A stretch of DNA of 64,000 nucleotides from Strigamia acuminata (GCA_949358305.1 OX442314.1:47872581-47936580), one strand, 5' to 3'; positions 40,166 through 52,467 are shown, counted from the stretch's first letter. The notes: a model not told the origin generated them from the sequence alone. Numbers and translations are program-made.

Positions 40166-42861
40166 AATCGCGTACGAGTTTTTCTCTTTTTCAACGCGGA
40201 ATCGTATTCGACTCGCTTTCTAGTCGAGTACGAGTTTTTCCCTTTTTCAACGCGAAATCGTATTCGACTCGCTTTCGAGTCGAGTACGAGTTTTGCCCTT
40301 CTTCAACGCGAAATCGTATTCGACTCGTTTTCGAGTCGAGTACGAGTTTTGCCCTTCTTCAACGCGAAATCGTATTCGACTCGCTTTCGAGTCGAGTACG
40401 AGTTTTGCCCTTCTTCAACGCGAAATCGTATTCGACTCGCTTTCGAGTCGAGTACGAGTTTTGCCCTTCTTCAACGCGAAATCGTATTCGACTCGTTTTC
40501 GAGTCGAGTACGAGTTTTGCCCTTCTTCAACGCGAAATCGTATTCGACTCGTTTTCGAGTCGAGTACGAGTTTTGCCCTTCTTCAACGCGAAATCGTATT
40601 CGACTCGTTTTCGAGTCGAGTACGAGTTTTGCCCTTCTTCAACGCGAAATCGTATTCGACTCGCTTTCGAGTCGAGTACGAGTTTTGCCCTTCTTCAACG
40701 CGAAATCGTATTCGACTCGTTTTCGAGTCGAGTACGAGTTTTGCCCTTCTTCAACGCGAAATCGTATTCGACTCGCTTTCGAGTCGAGTACGAGTTTTGC
40801 CCTTCTTCAACGCGAAATCGTATTCGACTCGTTTTCGAGTCGAGTACGAGTTTTGCCCTTCTTCAACGCGAAATCGTATTCGACTCGTTTTCGAGTCGAG
40901 TACGAGTTTTGCCCTTCTTCAACGCGAAATCGTATTCGACTCGCTTTCGAGTCGAGTACGAGTTTTGCCCTTCTTCAACGCGAAATCGTATTCGACTCGC
41001 TTTCGAGTCGAATACGAGATAGTCGATGACCCGTTCCCGGACTTTGACTCGTACGACTCGTATTCGAGATGTATTCGAGATGTATTCGAATCGTATTCGA
41101 GTCGTATTCGAGATGGTCGATGATTTCCACTCGCTCGTATACGCGTTGTATACGAGCTCGTATTTTGATCGTAATCGTAAACGAATCGTTTACAAGTCGT
41201 ATACGAGTTGTATACGACGTGTATACACCTCGTATACGAACGAAGTTTGGAAAATCCACCGGATACTTACTACGACATGAAAACACATAGTAGTCACATA
41301 CGTCTTATTTGGAAATTGTGTTTTCCCAAACTTCGTTCGTATACGAGGTGTATACACGTCGTATACAACTTGTATACGACTTGTAAACGATTCGTTTACG
41401 ATTACGATCAAAATACGAGCTCGTATACAACGCGTATACGAGCGAGTGGAAATCATCGACCATCTCGAATGCGACTCGAATACGATTCGAATACATCTCG
41501 AATACATCTCGTTTTCGAGTCGAGTACGAATTTTGCCCTTCTTCAACGCGAAATCGTATTCGATTCGCTTTCGAATCGTATACGAGATGGTCGATGATTT
41601 TTGTTTCCCGGACTTTGATTCGTATTCGAGTTGTTACGAGTTCGTATTTTGATCGTATTCGTATTCGAATCGAATTCGAATCGTATTCGAATCGAATACG
41701 AATCGAATTCGAGTCGTATTCGAGATGGTCGATGATTTCCACTCGCTCGTATACGCGTTGTATACGAGCTCGTATTTTGATCGTAATCGTAAACGAGTCG
41801 TTTACAAGTCGTATACGAGTTGTATACGACGTGTATACACCTCGTATACGAACGAAGTTTGGAAAATCCACCGGATACTTACTACGACATGAAAACACAT
41901 AGTAGTCACATACGTCTTATTTGGAAATTGTGTTTTCACAAACTTCGTTCGTATACGAGGTGTATACACGTCGTATACAACTCGTATACGACTTGTAAAC
42001 GATTCGTTTACGATTACGATCAAAATACGAGCTCGTATACAACGCGTATACGAGCGAGTGGAAATCATCGACCATCTCGAATACGACTCGAATACGATTC
42101 GAATACATCTCGAATACATCTCGAATACGAGTCGTACGAGTCAAAGTCCGGGAACGGGTCATCGACTATCTCGTATTCGACTCGAAAACGAGTCGAATAC
42201 GATTTCGCGTTGAAGAAGGGCAAAATTCGCATTCGACTCGAAAACGAGTCGAATACGAATTCGCATTCGACTCGAAAACGAGTCGAATACGATTTCGCGT
42301 TGAAGAAGGGCAAAACTCGTACTCGACTCGAAAACGAGTCGAATACGATTTCGCGTTGGAGAAGGGCAAAACTCGTACTCGACTCGAAAACGAGTCGAAT
42401 ACGATTTCGCGTTGAAGAAGGGCAAAATTCGCATTCGACTCGAAAACGAGTCGAATACGATTTCGCGTTGAAGAAGGGCAAAACTCGCATTCGACTAGAA
42501 AACGAGTCGAATACGATTTCGCGTTGTAGAAAGGGCAAAACTCGTACTCGACTCGAAAGCGAGTCGAATACGATTTCGCGTTGAAGAAAGGCAAAACTCG
42601 TACTCGACTCGAAAACGAGTCGAATACGATTTCGCGTTGGAGAAGGGCAAAACTCGTACTCGACTCGAAAACGAGTCGAATACGATTTTGCGTTGAAGAA
42701 GGGCAAAATTCGCATTCGACTCGAAAACGAGTCGAATACGATTTCGCGTTGAAGAAGGGCAAAACTCGCATTCGACTAGAAAACGAGTCGAATACGATTT
42801 CGCGTTGAAGAAGGGCAAAACTCGTACTCGACTAGAAAGCGAGTCGAATACGAGATCATTT
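40166..42861. repeat. Giant CpG-rich nested palindrome of 56-bp hairpin units
   Basis: Left array (about 40166-41017): about 15 head-to-tail 56-bp units, each holding TTCGACTCG-TTTT-CGAGTCGA plus CCCTTCTTCAACGCGAAATC. Right array (about 42173-42861): about 13 copies of the same unit in reverse orientation, some shortened. Next inward lie inverted copies of a unique block (tcgatgacccgttcccggac at 41023, its complement near 42160). Between them are two modules, about 41108-41465 and 41736-42083, each itself a palindrome of TATACG/CGTATA motifs around an 80-bp non-palindromic spacer that is nearly the same in both. Long open frames here follow from the repeat and are not genes. Confidence 0.92.
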
Positions 42862-43743
42862 TTTGATCTGGGTCGTGAATGCGTCCGTATGTCACGCGAA
42901 GGCGTGTTGGAGTCGATTCCGAGTTCGTATTCCATCTTGAACGCGCATTGGAGACGTAAACCAGTTTATTTTACCCACTCTCGCTCGATCCCGCTTCATC
43001 GCTCCTTGTCGCTCCTGTGAAAAAAAATACATGAGAATGTGCAGAAATGAACCTTCCAATACTCACATGAAAATTGACAACCTTGACACAAAACAGTCTA
43101 TTGACACTCCCAACACCACCCCGGACGTTTTCCGGAAGAGTTTGGTCCACCCGGAATCCCCAGAATAGTCGCCCCCGAAATGCGGATTTCGCGGAAGCCA
43201 ATCCGCGGAAAGGATATACAACTTTAAATGTTGTTCATATTCATCTTAACCTGATTAAATAACTGCACTTTATTTAATTTTCTAAAATTTAAATTAGCAA
43301 TATGCAAAATGTCATGAAACGTTCAAGCTCGAAATGCTTTTCTGCCGAGGGCGGTCCAAAAAAAAAATTTTAAATGAAAATGTATACATTTTTTAGACCG
43401 ACGTTTCAAACGTCAGATTATTTCAGTTTTCATTACGTAATTAGGAAGGTGGGGTTTGGGAAATTTTGTTCAGGAATCGATTCAAGTTTATATCACTAAC
43501 TTCTGTTGTTTTTTGCTGCTTTGGCTTGGAGAACTGGATAGTCAAACCCTGCTGCCCCTGTCGCCTCCATCAGCTAAGGACTTCCAACGGATTACTAACT
43601 ACCGTCCCCCAGCACCCCTAAGGCGGAGCCACGGGACACACCGCAGCCATAGCGTGGTTGTCAGCCATCACCAGTTTCGGATCATAGACGGGTTGTCGCG
43701 GTAGCGACAATGAATAAAATGCTATAATCAAAGGGTTAGGTGT
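42862..43743. other. No supported gene
   Basis: Flank of the palindrome. Contains small inverted repeats (gacgtttcaaacgtc near 43400) and short frames without recognisable content. Confidence 0.4.
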
Positions 43744-45233
43744 GTAGACATATTTTCCTGACTAAAAAAATGAATGAGAGAATATAAACACTCATTTAAA
43801 TACGTAGCCAGTGTTGTTCTTTTAGACAGGTTTGGGGAAAAAGGGTGAAGGAAAACAAACACTCAGTTAAGTGGTAGACTAGGCCTGAAGGCATAGACAA
43901 AGGGGAGCTGAGGGTTGGGTAGGAGTGACCTCAATTAAGGAGGGGCTCTCAATTTTACTAATGGAGTAGATTTTCAACTAGAGGAACTTAATAGATAACT
44001 TGAGTTAGGGTTTTAATGGATATTCTGAATTAAGGATTTAATAGATATTAAAATTGAGGGTTAATAGGTAATTTGATTTGGTGGTGGATTCTCAACTCTT
44101 TGGCTTTTTCTCTTTCTAATCATTCCACTTTGATTATAAAATAAAGAAGTGTTAAAGGTGTTGTTGATCAAATGTTCTCAATTATATGATAAAGTGTTTT
44201 CAGACATTTATAATGATGTATTCTGATATTTTAGTAGGAAATATTGTATGATTTTGGTGAAGGAATGTTCTTTGTTCTCTGGTCTGGTGGGTGAAGGACA
44301 ATAAAAGTGCCTGAGGAAAATCACAGAGAAAAGACATAAACAATGTGAAATCTAGTGACAGGGACCCATTAATAAAAAGAAATCTGACAGGTGACCTAAG
44401 TGCTGGAAAGCCCTGAAGCTACATTAAAAGATTGTTGTGAGTGGTGGAATTTCAATGAAGAATGGGCGTTTCCCGAGGTGTTGTGGTAAACCAAGAATTG
44501 GTGAAAAGACACTCGTGATAGGAGAGCCAGACTAGATTGTTACATAACTCCTTGCGAGTTGTTTTCCAGTCCAACGTAGTTCTCGCAATCTTGCCTAAAA
44601 GCAGCCGAGGCTGATTGTTTCTTCGACGACAGCACGAGATTCGGTGCACCCGAACAATCCATCAACAACCCGTGTTGGGAGACTGACCAGCGGCACTATC
44701 AACCGATCGGGAGAGAAAGGCGTAGGCGACCACACCCGCGAGAGGGGACGTTGATTGTTTTCAATTCCAACCAGGAAGAGAAGCAGTGGCCAGACTCGAC
44801 CCCTTGCTGAGAGGGAGAAAATGACCACAAGTGGGAGATCGTATCTGAAAAAGGACTTGACTCAACAACCAGTAAATCACCGTCAGACCAGATAAACCGT
44901 TCGTAATTTTGCATTGAATGTATTTTGAGTTTACTATATTGCTAATTTTATGTGTGGTGATTGGGTTTCTTTTGGGACTTACCGGTGGCGGTGAATTTAG
45001 AGTGTTTTGGAGTTATCAGGGATATCATTGTTCTTTATTGTAACTTTTGGGGGTTTTAAAGGCCAATTAAAAACATCAGTTAGTTTAGAAAATAGTCTCA
45101 TATTTTCACACCACAACGCACGTCAAGCACTTGTAGAATTTAGTTATCACCCAACACCAAATTGGGTAAGCGGACCGAGAGAACTTAAAGGTCAGTAGCT
45201 TATAATCCATTGTTTCATATGACTACTACGACA
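43744..45233 (+). other. Putative 5' LTR/leader region of element 3
   Basis: The sequence ends in ...ACGACA at 45233, directly before a primer-binding site, so the inner LTR edge is clear. The outer edge is not: TGTGTAG at 43744 is one candidate and TGTGGTG near 44951 another. No second copy occurs after pol, so the length cannot be settled. Confidence 0.4.
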
Positions 45234-45236
45234 TTT

Positions 45237-45256
45237 TGGCGAGCTTGACAGGATTT
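45237..45256 (+). promoter_or_regulatory. Primer-binding site of element 3
   Basis: TGGCGAGCTTGACAGGATTT, three bases after the ACA end of the presumed LTR. It differs by about three bases from the tRNA-Ser-type PBS (TGGCGACCGTGACAGGAT) used by Mag-like Ty3/gypsy elements. Confidence 0.7.
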
Positions 45257-45462
45257 AGATTAGGATTAATAGGGATTAATTAGAATTAGTTAAGTTGAAT
45301 TTTTGCAAAAAAAAAAATCTTTTTTTTTAAAATTTTTTGAAATTTTTGAGTTTTTGAAAAGTGCTAAGAGACGTGTGAGATAGAGACTAAGAGATTAGGT
45401 AAGGGTATTGTTAGGATTGTTGGGTGAAGAGGTTTAGGATTACTAAAGGACTCATTTAAAGA

Positions 45463-48400
45463 ATGGCACAACCAGCAGCAGCAGCTGCGAGTGCTAATGT
45501 AAATTTGGTTGCTCTTTTTTCGGGTGACCACAAGCAGGCCAAGGTAGGTGTATTCCTGGCCCAAGTCAAACTTGTGGGAAAGAAGATGGGATGGGATCCA
45601 GCGACCCAATGCATTGTGGGTCGTGCTAGGTGCCGAGATAGAGCCCTGGATTTTCTGTCCACCAACAATGCAGTGAACACCACTGGAGATTGGGATCTCT
45701 TTAAAAAGGAGCTCTTGGCTTACTTTGAGCCCAAATCAAACCCAGTTCAGTTGGGTATTGCCTTTAATTCCTGTGTGCAGAAAAGTGACGAGTCTGTCAC
45801 AGAGTTTGCAACAAGATTATCACGGCTAGCAGATTGTATGGCTGAAGGCGACTTATTAGTTAAAGCTGCATTGCCAGTTTTAAAGAAAACACAATTCGTG
45901 TCAGGGTTAAATGCACGGATTAAACGATTATTATTGACTTCTAACCCAGCTAGCTATCAAACAGCTGTTGATGAGGCTTGTCAGGAGGAGGTGAACGAAA
46001 TTTCAAGTGGGACTATCAAACCCATCAGTACATTAGGGGCAGTTGGAGAAGGGAAAAAAGAAAAAGAGAAAGCAAAGGAAAAAGACAAGACTCAAGAACA
46101 ATTCTTGAAAAAAAGAGTGCAGGAAATGAAACAACAGATCAGAGCGCTGCAAGGAGAGTTGGGAGCGCGAGGTCAACAGGGAAGAGCTCGCACCACTGGG
46201 CCTGGAAGCCAGCGGGGGGCATGTTTCAATTGTGGGAAGTTGGGACACATGGCCCGGGACTGCAGGAGAAATAATACAGGGGCAAACTCAGGTAACCGGA
46301 TGGTGCCAACCTGCTATCAGTGCGGGGGAAGGGGTCACATATCACGGGAGTGTCGTAATGCGCCAACTGGCATGGTTTGTGACCATTGTAAAAAATCAGG
46401 TCATTTGGCTAACACGTGTTGGACTAAACACCCAAATTTACGGCCAGCCTTGCGCAGGGCTCAGGGCGTGGAAAGGGAAGGAGGTATCACACAACAAGGC
46501 GGGGTTAGAAATATTGAGTCTCATGACTCTGATCCGGATTATGATTACGAGACCATCACTAGGGGTCACCAGGTATCCGTGATTCAAGGTGATGGTGATA
46601 CTGACACACCCACCCCCCCAGAGCAAGGGGAAACCACAGATATACCTGCAGAGACAAGTTTGGGTGATGATGGAGCGTGGGCAGACATAGGCCTACAAAC
46701 CATCTATCAACCCACGAGCAGTTGGAAGTGGCTTGGAAAAACCCTACCACCCCACAGAACGTATATAAGAGCTGTCAACAGACAAGTGGATCATTTATTT
46801 AACCCAATTTCAGGGGGAAAAATGCCACTATGCTACAATGAATATTCTAGTGAAATGTTTGACAGGAAGAATTTTGACAGAGAACAAGCACTAGTAGCTA
46901 GCGATAAGGGTGAGGAAAAAGGAACCGACACCTTAGGTGACAAATTGAACAGCGAACAATTGCAAAAGATAATTCAACGGCAAAATGAAAAGAGAAATAA
47001 GAAAGTAAATATCCATGGAAAAAGGGGACAACGAGAGGACGCTCTCGCCCTTAAGGGACAACCTACTGCCCTACCGGAATTACCTAATAACAGGGAACCC
47101 CAACAAAAGGATCGAGTTAATAAAATTGAACAGAGAAAAGGAAAAGTCAATGACAAATTTCCAGATTGGGAAAAGTTTGAAGCTGAGGTGGACAGCTTAG
47201 TAACTGGGGAAGCCCCAAAGGAACAAAGAAAACAAAGAGGAAAAGAATTCAGAATAGGGACATTATCACAACATAACATGCCCTTAGTAAAAGGTAATGT
47301 TGGCAAGCACGAAATAGTCTGGTTAATAGACACTGGTGCAGCCACAAGCATAATGAATGAAGAAAAATGGGAAGAAGTTAGAAAAGACCTCAAGGGGGTC
47401 CAAAAATTTAAAAAGGGAACAAAATTAACAGGCGTGGAGGGAACAGCTCTCCAAGTAATAAGTAAATTTAAAATTAAAGTCACATTTGATGAGAAAGTCA
47501 TTCAGGTGGATTTGACCATAGTCTCGGATCAATTAGGCCCTCATTATGAAGCTATCCTAGGAATGGACACCATTAGACAATACCAAATGTCTTATTGCGC
47601 GGCGAAGGCGGAGCTGGTGTCACCCCTTGTTGATATGCATCTAAAGGAATGCCCTATCCGAAGTGAAGAAGCACAAGGAAACATGGAAGTCAGTGTAAAG
47701 GAAGAAATCCGATGCCTTCCTGGAACGGAGAAGGTAGTCACACTACAATGTGATTCAGAGATTAAAAAGGGAGAATTGGTGCTTTTGACAGGGGATATGA
47801 CAGGGGAATTGGAATTAGATTCAGGCATTGCTGTGGAAAAGGGTGAAAACCAAATAGTTGCTCTCATCCAAAATTGGTCAGATGCAATGGTGACCATTGA
47901 GAGGGGAACGACAGTGGGTCGAGTAGAACTATTACAAGAAGGGGATAAAATAGGAACCCCTACCGAAGATAAGAAAAGGAAAGAACCAATCCCAAGGGAG
48001 GACTTTGAGTTGGAACACTTAGATGCCCCAAGACAGGAAAGAATGATTAATTTACTAAGGGAATATGCTGACGTCTTTGCTCTCAGTTTAATGGAGATTG
48101 AGAAGACAACGGCCGGCGAGGCCGAAATACATCTAGACACTAGTGTGCCCATTAGATGTAGGCCATACAGAGTAGCTGAGGCACAAGAGGCCACTCTAAA
48201 GAAGATCATCGCAGAGATGCTCGAGGCAGGCTTAATTGCCGAGTCAGCTTCACCATACTGCGCCCCCTGTATACTTGTACAGAAACAGGATGGGAGTGCT
48301 AGACTCTGTGTGGATTACAGGAAGTTGAATTCACACATAATTGGAGACAGTTATCCGCTTCCGTTGCTCGACGGAATTATAGATCGAATCGGTCAGAATA

Positions 48401-50040
48401 AGGTGCTCTCAGCGGTCGATGTGGCCAGTGCGTTTTGGCAAATTCGGATGAGGGAGTGTGACCAGCCAAAAACAGCATTTGCCACGCCCTGGGCCACCTA
48501 TCATTCATTAGTCTTGCCCCAAGGCTCTAAGACTTCACCTTCAACCTTTCAAAGAGTAATTGATAGGGTGCTGAGTGGACTAGATAAGATTTGCTTTGCA
48601 TACCTCGATGATATTTTGATTTTCTCGCCAGACTTTAACCAACATCTGATAGACGTGGCTCAGGTCTTTCAGCGCCTCAGACAGGCACGGTTGAAGCTGA
48701 AACCCAAAAAATGTAAATTTGGAGTGAATGAGGTAGTCTTCTTGGGACATGTGTTTGCCGAAGGGACCGTGCGCCCAGTGGAAGAAAAAACTAGAGCTGT
48801 AGCAAAGTGCCCCCAACCTAAGAACGTAAAGGACATTCAATCTTTTGTTGGGTTTATAAACTTTTATCGACGATTTATTAAGGATTTTGCGAAAATAGCA
48901 CAACCACTGACAGATCTGACACGAAAAGAGGTTGAGTTTGTGTGGGGAGCAGAACAGCAGGAAGCTTTTGAGACCCTAAAGCAAAGAATAATCGAATACC
49001 CAATATTAAGGACGCCGGATTGAGAAAAGCCATTCTTCCTAACAACAGACGCTTCTGACCGGGGGATAGGCGCTGTGTTGGAACAGGAGCACGAACGTAG
49101 AAGGCTCCCTGTGGCTTTTGCATCCAGAAGGCTAAAGCCAACCGAGACGCGCTATCCTATTTTGCATAGGAAAGCGCTAGCTATTGTTTATGGCTGTCTC
49201 CACTTCCGGTATTATCTGTATGGACGAAAGTTCACACTTATAGTAGATCACCACCCGTTGGCTTTCCTGCTACGCACAAAACACACAAAAAGCATGATTG
49301 CAAGATGGGCATTAATGATTCAAGATTTCCAGTTCGACATAAAATATTTGCCCGGATCAGAAAACAGGGCAGATGCAATGTCGAGACTGGTGACCGCTGT
49401 AAAACATGGTGAAATAATCGAGAACTGGACGGTGGATAAGATCATAGCTGCACAAGAAGCAGACCCCTACACAGCTGAGTTGAGACAACTAGTAGAAAAG
49501 AAACAATTCTCCACAAAAAACACAAAGGTAAAAGATTTTCAACTTTATATCAATGACGAAGGGGTTTTGTATGTTGTAAAATGGGTTAAGGACGGCCTAA
49601 AAGATAAATTAATCGTACCCGAAACAATGGTAGCTTGGGTACTGTATCAAGCCCATGAAACAAAGTTTGCAGTCCATTTGGGGGTGGACAAGACTTATTC
49701 TCATTGCCAAGAAAGGTACTTATGGCCCACAATGTTCACTGATGTAAGGGATTTCGTTGGCAGTTGTAAGTCGTGCAATGAGAAAAAGAAGCCAAGAGGC
49801 CTAAGTCCGTTAGGAGACATGGGTCCCGTTTTTGGGCCCGGAGAAGCAATTGGAGCAGACATTTTGGGGCCACTGCCCACCTCTCATTTGGGAAACAAAT
49901 ACCTATTGGTAGCAGTGGACTATTTCTCCAAATATCCAGAGGCGATTCCATTGGTAGATCAAACGGCCATCACTGTGGCCAAGGCATTTACGGAAAATAT
50001 TACTCGTGCACGGGGTTTACGAGGTCCTTGTGACGGATAG
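45463..50040 (+). pseudogene. Gag-Pol polyprotein of Ty3/gypsy element 3, first part
   Basis: ATG at 45463 opens Gag (MAQPAAAAASANVNLVALF). After the capsid come three CCHC knuckles (first at residue 254: CFNCGKLGHMARDC, CYQCGGRGHISREC, CDHCKKSGHLANTC), a long charged linker, protease DTG at residue 623 (nt 47329) and RT with YLDD at residue 1047 (nt 48601). An in-frame TGA at 49021-49023 interrupts it; the same frame continues with RNase H (LTTDASD) and the integrase zinc finger (H...H...CKSC) and the first catalytic Asp (GADILGPL), then ends at 50040 after a +1 shift near 50005. The TGA reads like a CGA-to-TGA change. Gag and Pol share one frame, and only these late lesions disable it. Confidence 0.92.
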
Positions 50041-51464
50041 GGGGGGTTGCTTTACAGGAAATGACTTCAAAAATGCTCTCAGAGAAGTAGGAACCAAACA
50101 GCAATTTACTACGGCCTTTCATGCAGCCGCGAACGGGCTTGTAGAACGTCATAATCAAACTTTGGCGAGGATGCTATCGCATCTGGTTGCTGCAAATCAA
50201 AGAGATTGGGACCAGATGGTTCCATTTGCATTGTTTGCATATAGAAATGCCATTCATGGAGTCACTCGAGAGAAACCAAGTTTTCTGCAAACAGGACGGG
50301 ATCTAAGACTTCCTGTCGACGTCCTTTTGCAAAAACGAAGACCGCATTATGGAGAAGATTACACCACGGAGATGATAGAGAGAACGAGAAACTCTTTCAG
50401 TACGGTTATTGAAGCTATCAAAATGTCCCACGAGAAAGATAAGAACCGCAGGGCCAAAACGGCCATCAAGAGGAACATTCAACCAGGTGACATGGTGTAT
50501 TTGTTTACACCCAGAATCACGGTGGAAGCAACAAAGAAATTAGCTAGATTAAATACAAGACCTTTTAGAGTCCTGAGGAAATTGGGTGAATTGAATTTTG
50601 AAAATCCAACACATCTCAAATTCCAAGAATATTCAAATAGTTCACGCCGACAGACTAAAAAGATACATACCAAGAAAAATCTACCCAGGTCTGGAGTTTG
50701 AAGAAGAGAAACTGGAAGAGCCAGAGGAAGGTCTAGAAGAACAAAGATCGCCTTACGACGAGGACAATGATGAATGGGTAGATGAGGACGGAGATTGGCG
50801 CCCATTGGCGGCCCCACCTGTCAGGCCCCGGCCTGGATTGTTGGCACCTCAAGGGAAAAAACGAGCACCTTTGGTTAAAAAACCAACGGCCCAAGCTAAA
50901 AGACAAGCCATTTTGGATGAATTAAAGGGACCCCGATCCAGGGCGGGACCATCTTCGACGAAAACAATCCCGAAGAAATCAGTTGGGCTGGGATTGGGTG
51001 AGGCACGTCAAAAATTGGCAGAATTACCACCTAGACGGCCAAACTTACGTCCAAGAGAAACCCTTCGGGCCCCAAGAAAATACAGTTTCGACGAGGCACC
51101 TCAAAGAAAAAGCTTTTTGGAAAAGGGAGGGGAATTGGCCAAAGCAAGGAGAAAAACAATAGAGGAAGCTGTTGCAGAAGAAACAGAAGTTTACTCAGAA
51201 ATTGAAGAACAATCTGTTGCGGGGTTTGAAAGGAGTGTGGGAACAGATGCTGATTCCCTGAGGGCTGGCTCACCCTCTGAACACTCACAATCAGCCAGTG
51301 AAGATGATGACGACTTTCTGTCTGGAAAAGAAACAGACTCTCGGGATGTATCCTTACGAGTGGACCCCGATGAGACAATAACAGAGGGCACCCAAGCAGA
51401 AGGAGAGAAGATGCCACATCCACTCCTACAAGGGTTTTATGACGTTTTGGGGGGGGGAAGTTAG
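50006..51464 (+). pseudogene. Integrase C-terminal part and tail of element 3
   Basis: Frame 50006-50701 continues integrase with the second Asp (VLVTDRGGCF), the catalytic Glu (GLVERHNQTL), FALFAYRNAIHG and the GPY-like region. A further frameshift near 50600 carries it into 50598-51464, which starts in the typical end IQHISNSKNIQIVHADRLKRYI. It then adds about 260 residues of charged, low-complexity tail (Pro/Arg-rich, then Ser/Glu/Asp-rich), ending LQGFYDVLGGGS. Such a long tail is unusual for Ty3 integrase. The nine-G run before the stop may serve as polypurine tract. Confidence 0.88.
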
Positions 51465-51746
51465 AAAGAAAAGAGAAGGAACAGGGAAATAAGGGGGGAA
51501 AATCAATAGACAAACTCAATTCACAAAGTGTAGTTATTAGCAAAGGTAGAAAACGATTAATAAAGAATTAAAAAAAAAAGTGTAATAAAACAAAGGAATA
51601 GGCCTATCTTGAATTTATCAAGTGGAAGAGCCAAAATGAATGGTCAGGAAGGGGAGAACTGACCATAATTGACAGGTCGGACAGAAGAAACAGGCACTGA
51701 GGGATGGGTTTGGGTGACGATGGTGGGTAATGAGGCTTCAAACGGC
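51465..51746 (+). other. Spacer between element 3 pol and ORF3
   Basis: Purine-rich at first (aataaggggggaaaa near 51488), then AT-rich. No gene. It holds no match to the 45.2-kb LTR end. Confidence 0.5.
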
Positions 51747-51753
51747 TATAAAG
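51747..51753 (+). promoter_or_regulatory. TATA box of ORF3 copy 1
   Basis: TATAAAG inside cggctataaagcc, 55 bp before the ATG at 51802. The same spacing occurs at copy 2 (56574 and 56629). Confidence 0.6.
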
Positions 51754-51801
51754 CCACGGGAACTGCAGAGCCAGAGACACACGACGCGCAACACTGAAAC
51801 A

Positions 51802-52467
51802 ATGACTGCACCGGCGTATCACCTGCGAGGACCAGTCCAGACGGGAAGGCACAGCGTGCCGGACATTTTCGGTTTCAACTGGGCAGCCGCGACTCGCCCC
51901 CGAGGTTATGCAAAGTGGCTGGCCGGAGACGCGTTGACTGTGGCTTGCCGATGGCGTGCAAACGCCGTCCGCCCGCTGTTGGATGGCAAACAGGTTATTG
52001 CTCTGGTGGCGATACGTTTTGGGGAAACCGCTGCCGACGATGACAAAGTGAGACTGGAGAGGATGCCAGCCCTGCCAAAAGATTTGCCCCGTGCGACATG
52101 GAGAGATGTGGAACTTGAGAGCGAGGCAGACATTTTTGCTCGCCGATACGGGAACCAGCCAGGACTCACCCCGCGAGATCCCGTGGTCATCGGGTACCCA
52201 TATCGGAGCGATCTCTGCATCGAGACGATAAAAAATGGACGGTACCTGCTGGGATCCCTGGCCCAACCAAGACGGCAGTGGGTGGAGCCCATGGGGGCAG
52301 CGTTTAAGAGCTATATGCCGGTGGCGGAAATTCAGCAACATTGGTGGGAGGAATTTGGCGAAGAATATGGCAGCTGGTACTCGATTCCACCGCCAGGACG
52401 ACTCGCGACCCAGGACGATTTCTGGGACGACGCAGAGGGAAATTTGAAGAAAATATGCCTCCCCTAG
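51802..52467 (+). CDS. ORF3 family protein, copy 1 (intact, 221 aa)
   Basis: An intact frame, MTAPAYHLRGPVQTG, after a TATA box. It is related to the frames at 56629, 58017 and 61861. Shared signature: YHLR.P.Q...(G)F(N/D)W....RP..Y..W(L), then A(V/I)RPL...K..(V/I)AL(V/I)A(I/V)R, a (D)DD(K/R)(V/I)(R/Q)L step, W.(D/E).E.E.....FA.RY, and P.DPV.IG(Y/F)PY. This copy alone has a longer C-terminus, rich in Trp and Glu (QQHWWEEFGEEYGSWYS...). No signal peptide, membrane segment or known domain. It lies 338 bp after the tail of element 3, so it may be an accessory gene of that lineage. Confidence 0.7.
   Translation: MTAPAYHLRGPVQTGRHSVPDIFGFNWAAATRPRGYAKWLAGDALTVACRWRANAVRPLLDGKQVIALVAIRFGETAADDDKVRLERMPALPKDLPRATWRDVELESEADIFARRYGNQPGLTPRDPVVIGYPYRSDLCIETIKNGRYLLGSLAQPRRQWVEPMGAAFKSYMPVAEIQQHWWEEFGEEYGSWYSIPPPGRLATQDDFWDDAEGNLKKICLP

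Noticed and set aside
40054-41123. Three overlapping long plus-strand frames (about 280-320 codons each)
   Set aside because: They are products of a stop-free 56-bp tandem repeat read in three frames; the same protein repeat appears in each.
42065-42935. Long minus-strand frames in the right array
   Set aside because: Mirror of the left array; no independent coding evidence.
49021-49023. Programmed stop-codon readthrough in pol of element 3
   Set aside because: The TGA falls between RT and RNase H, not between gag and pol, and two frameshifts follow, so simple decay is likelier.
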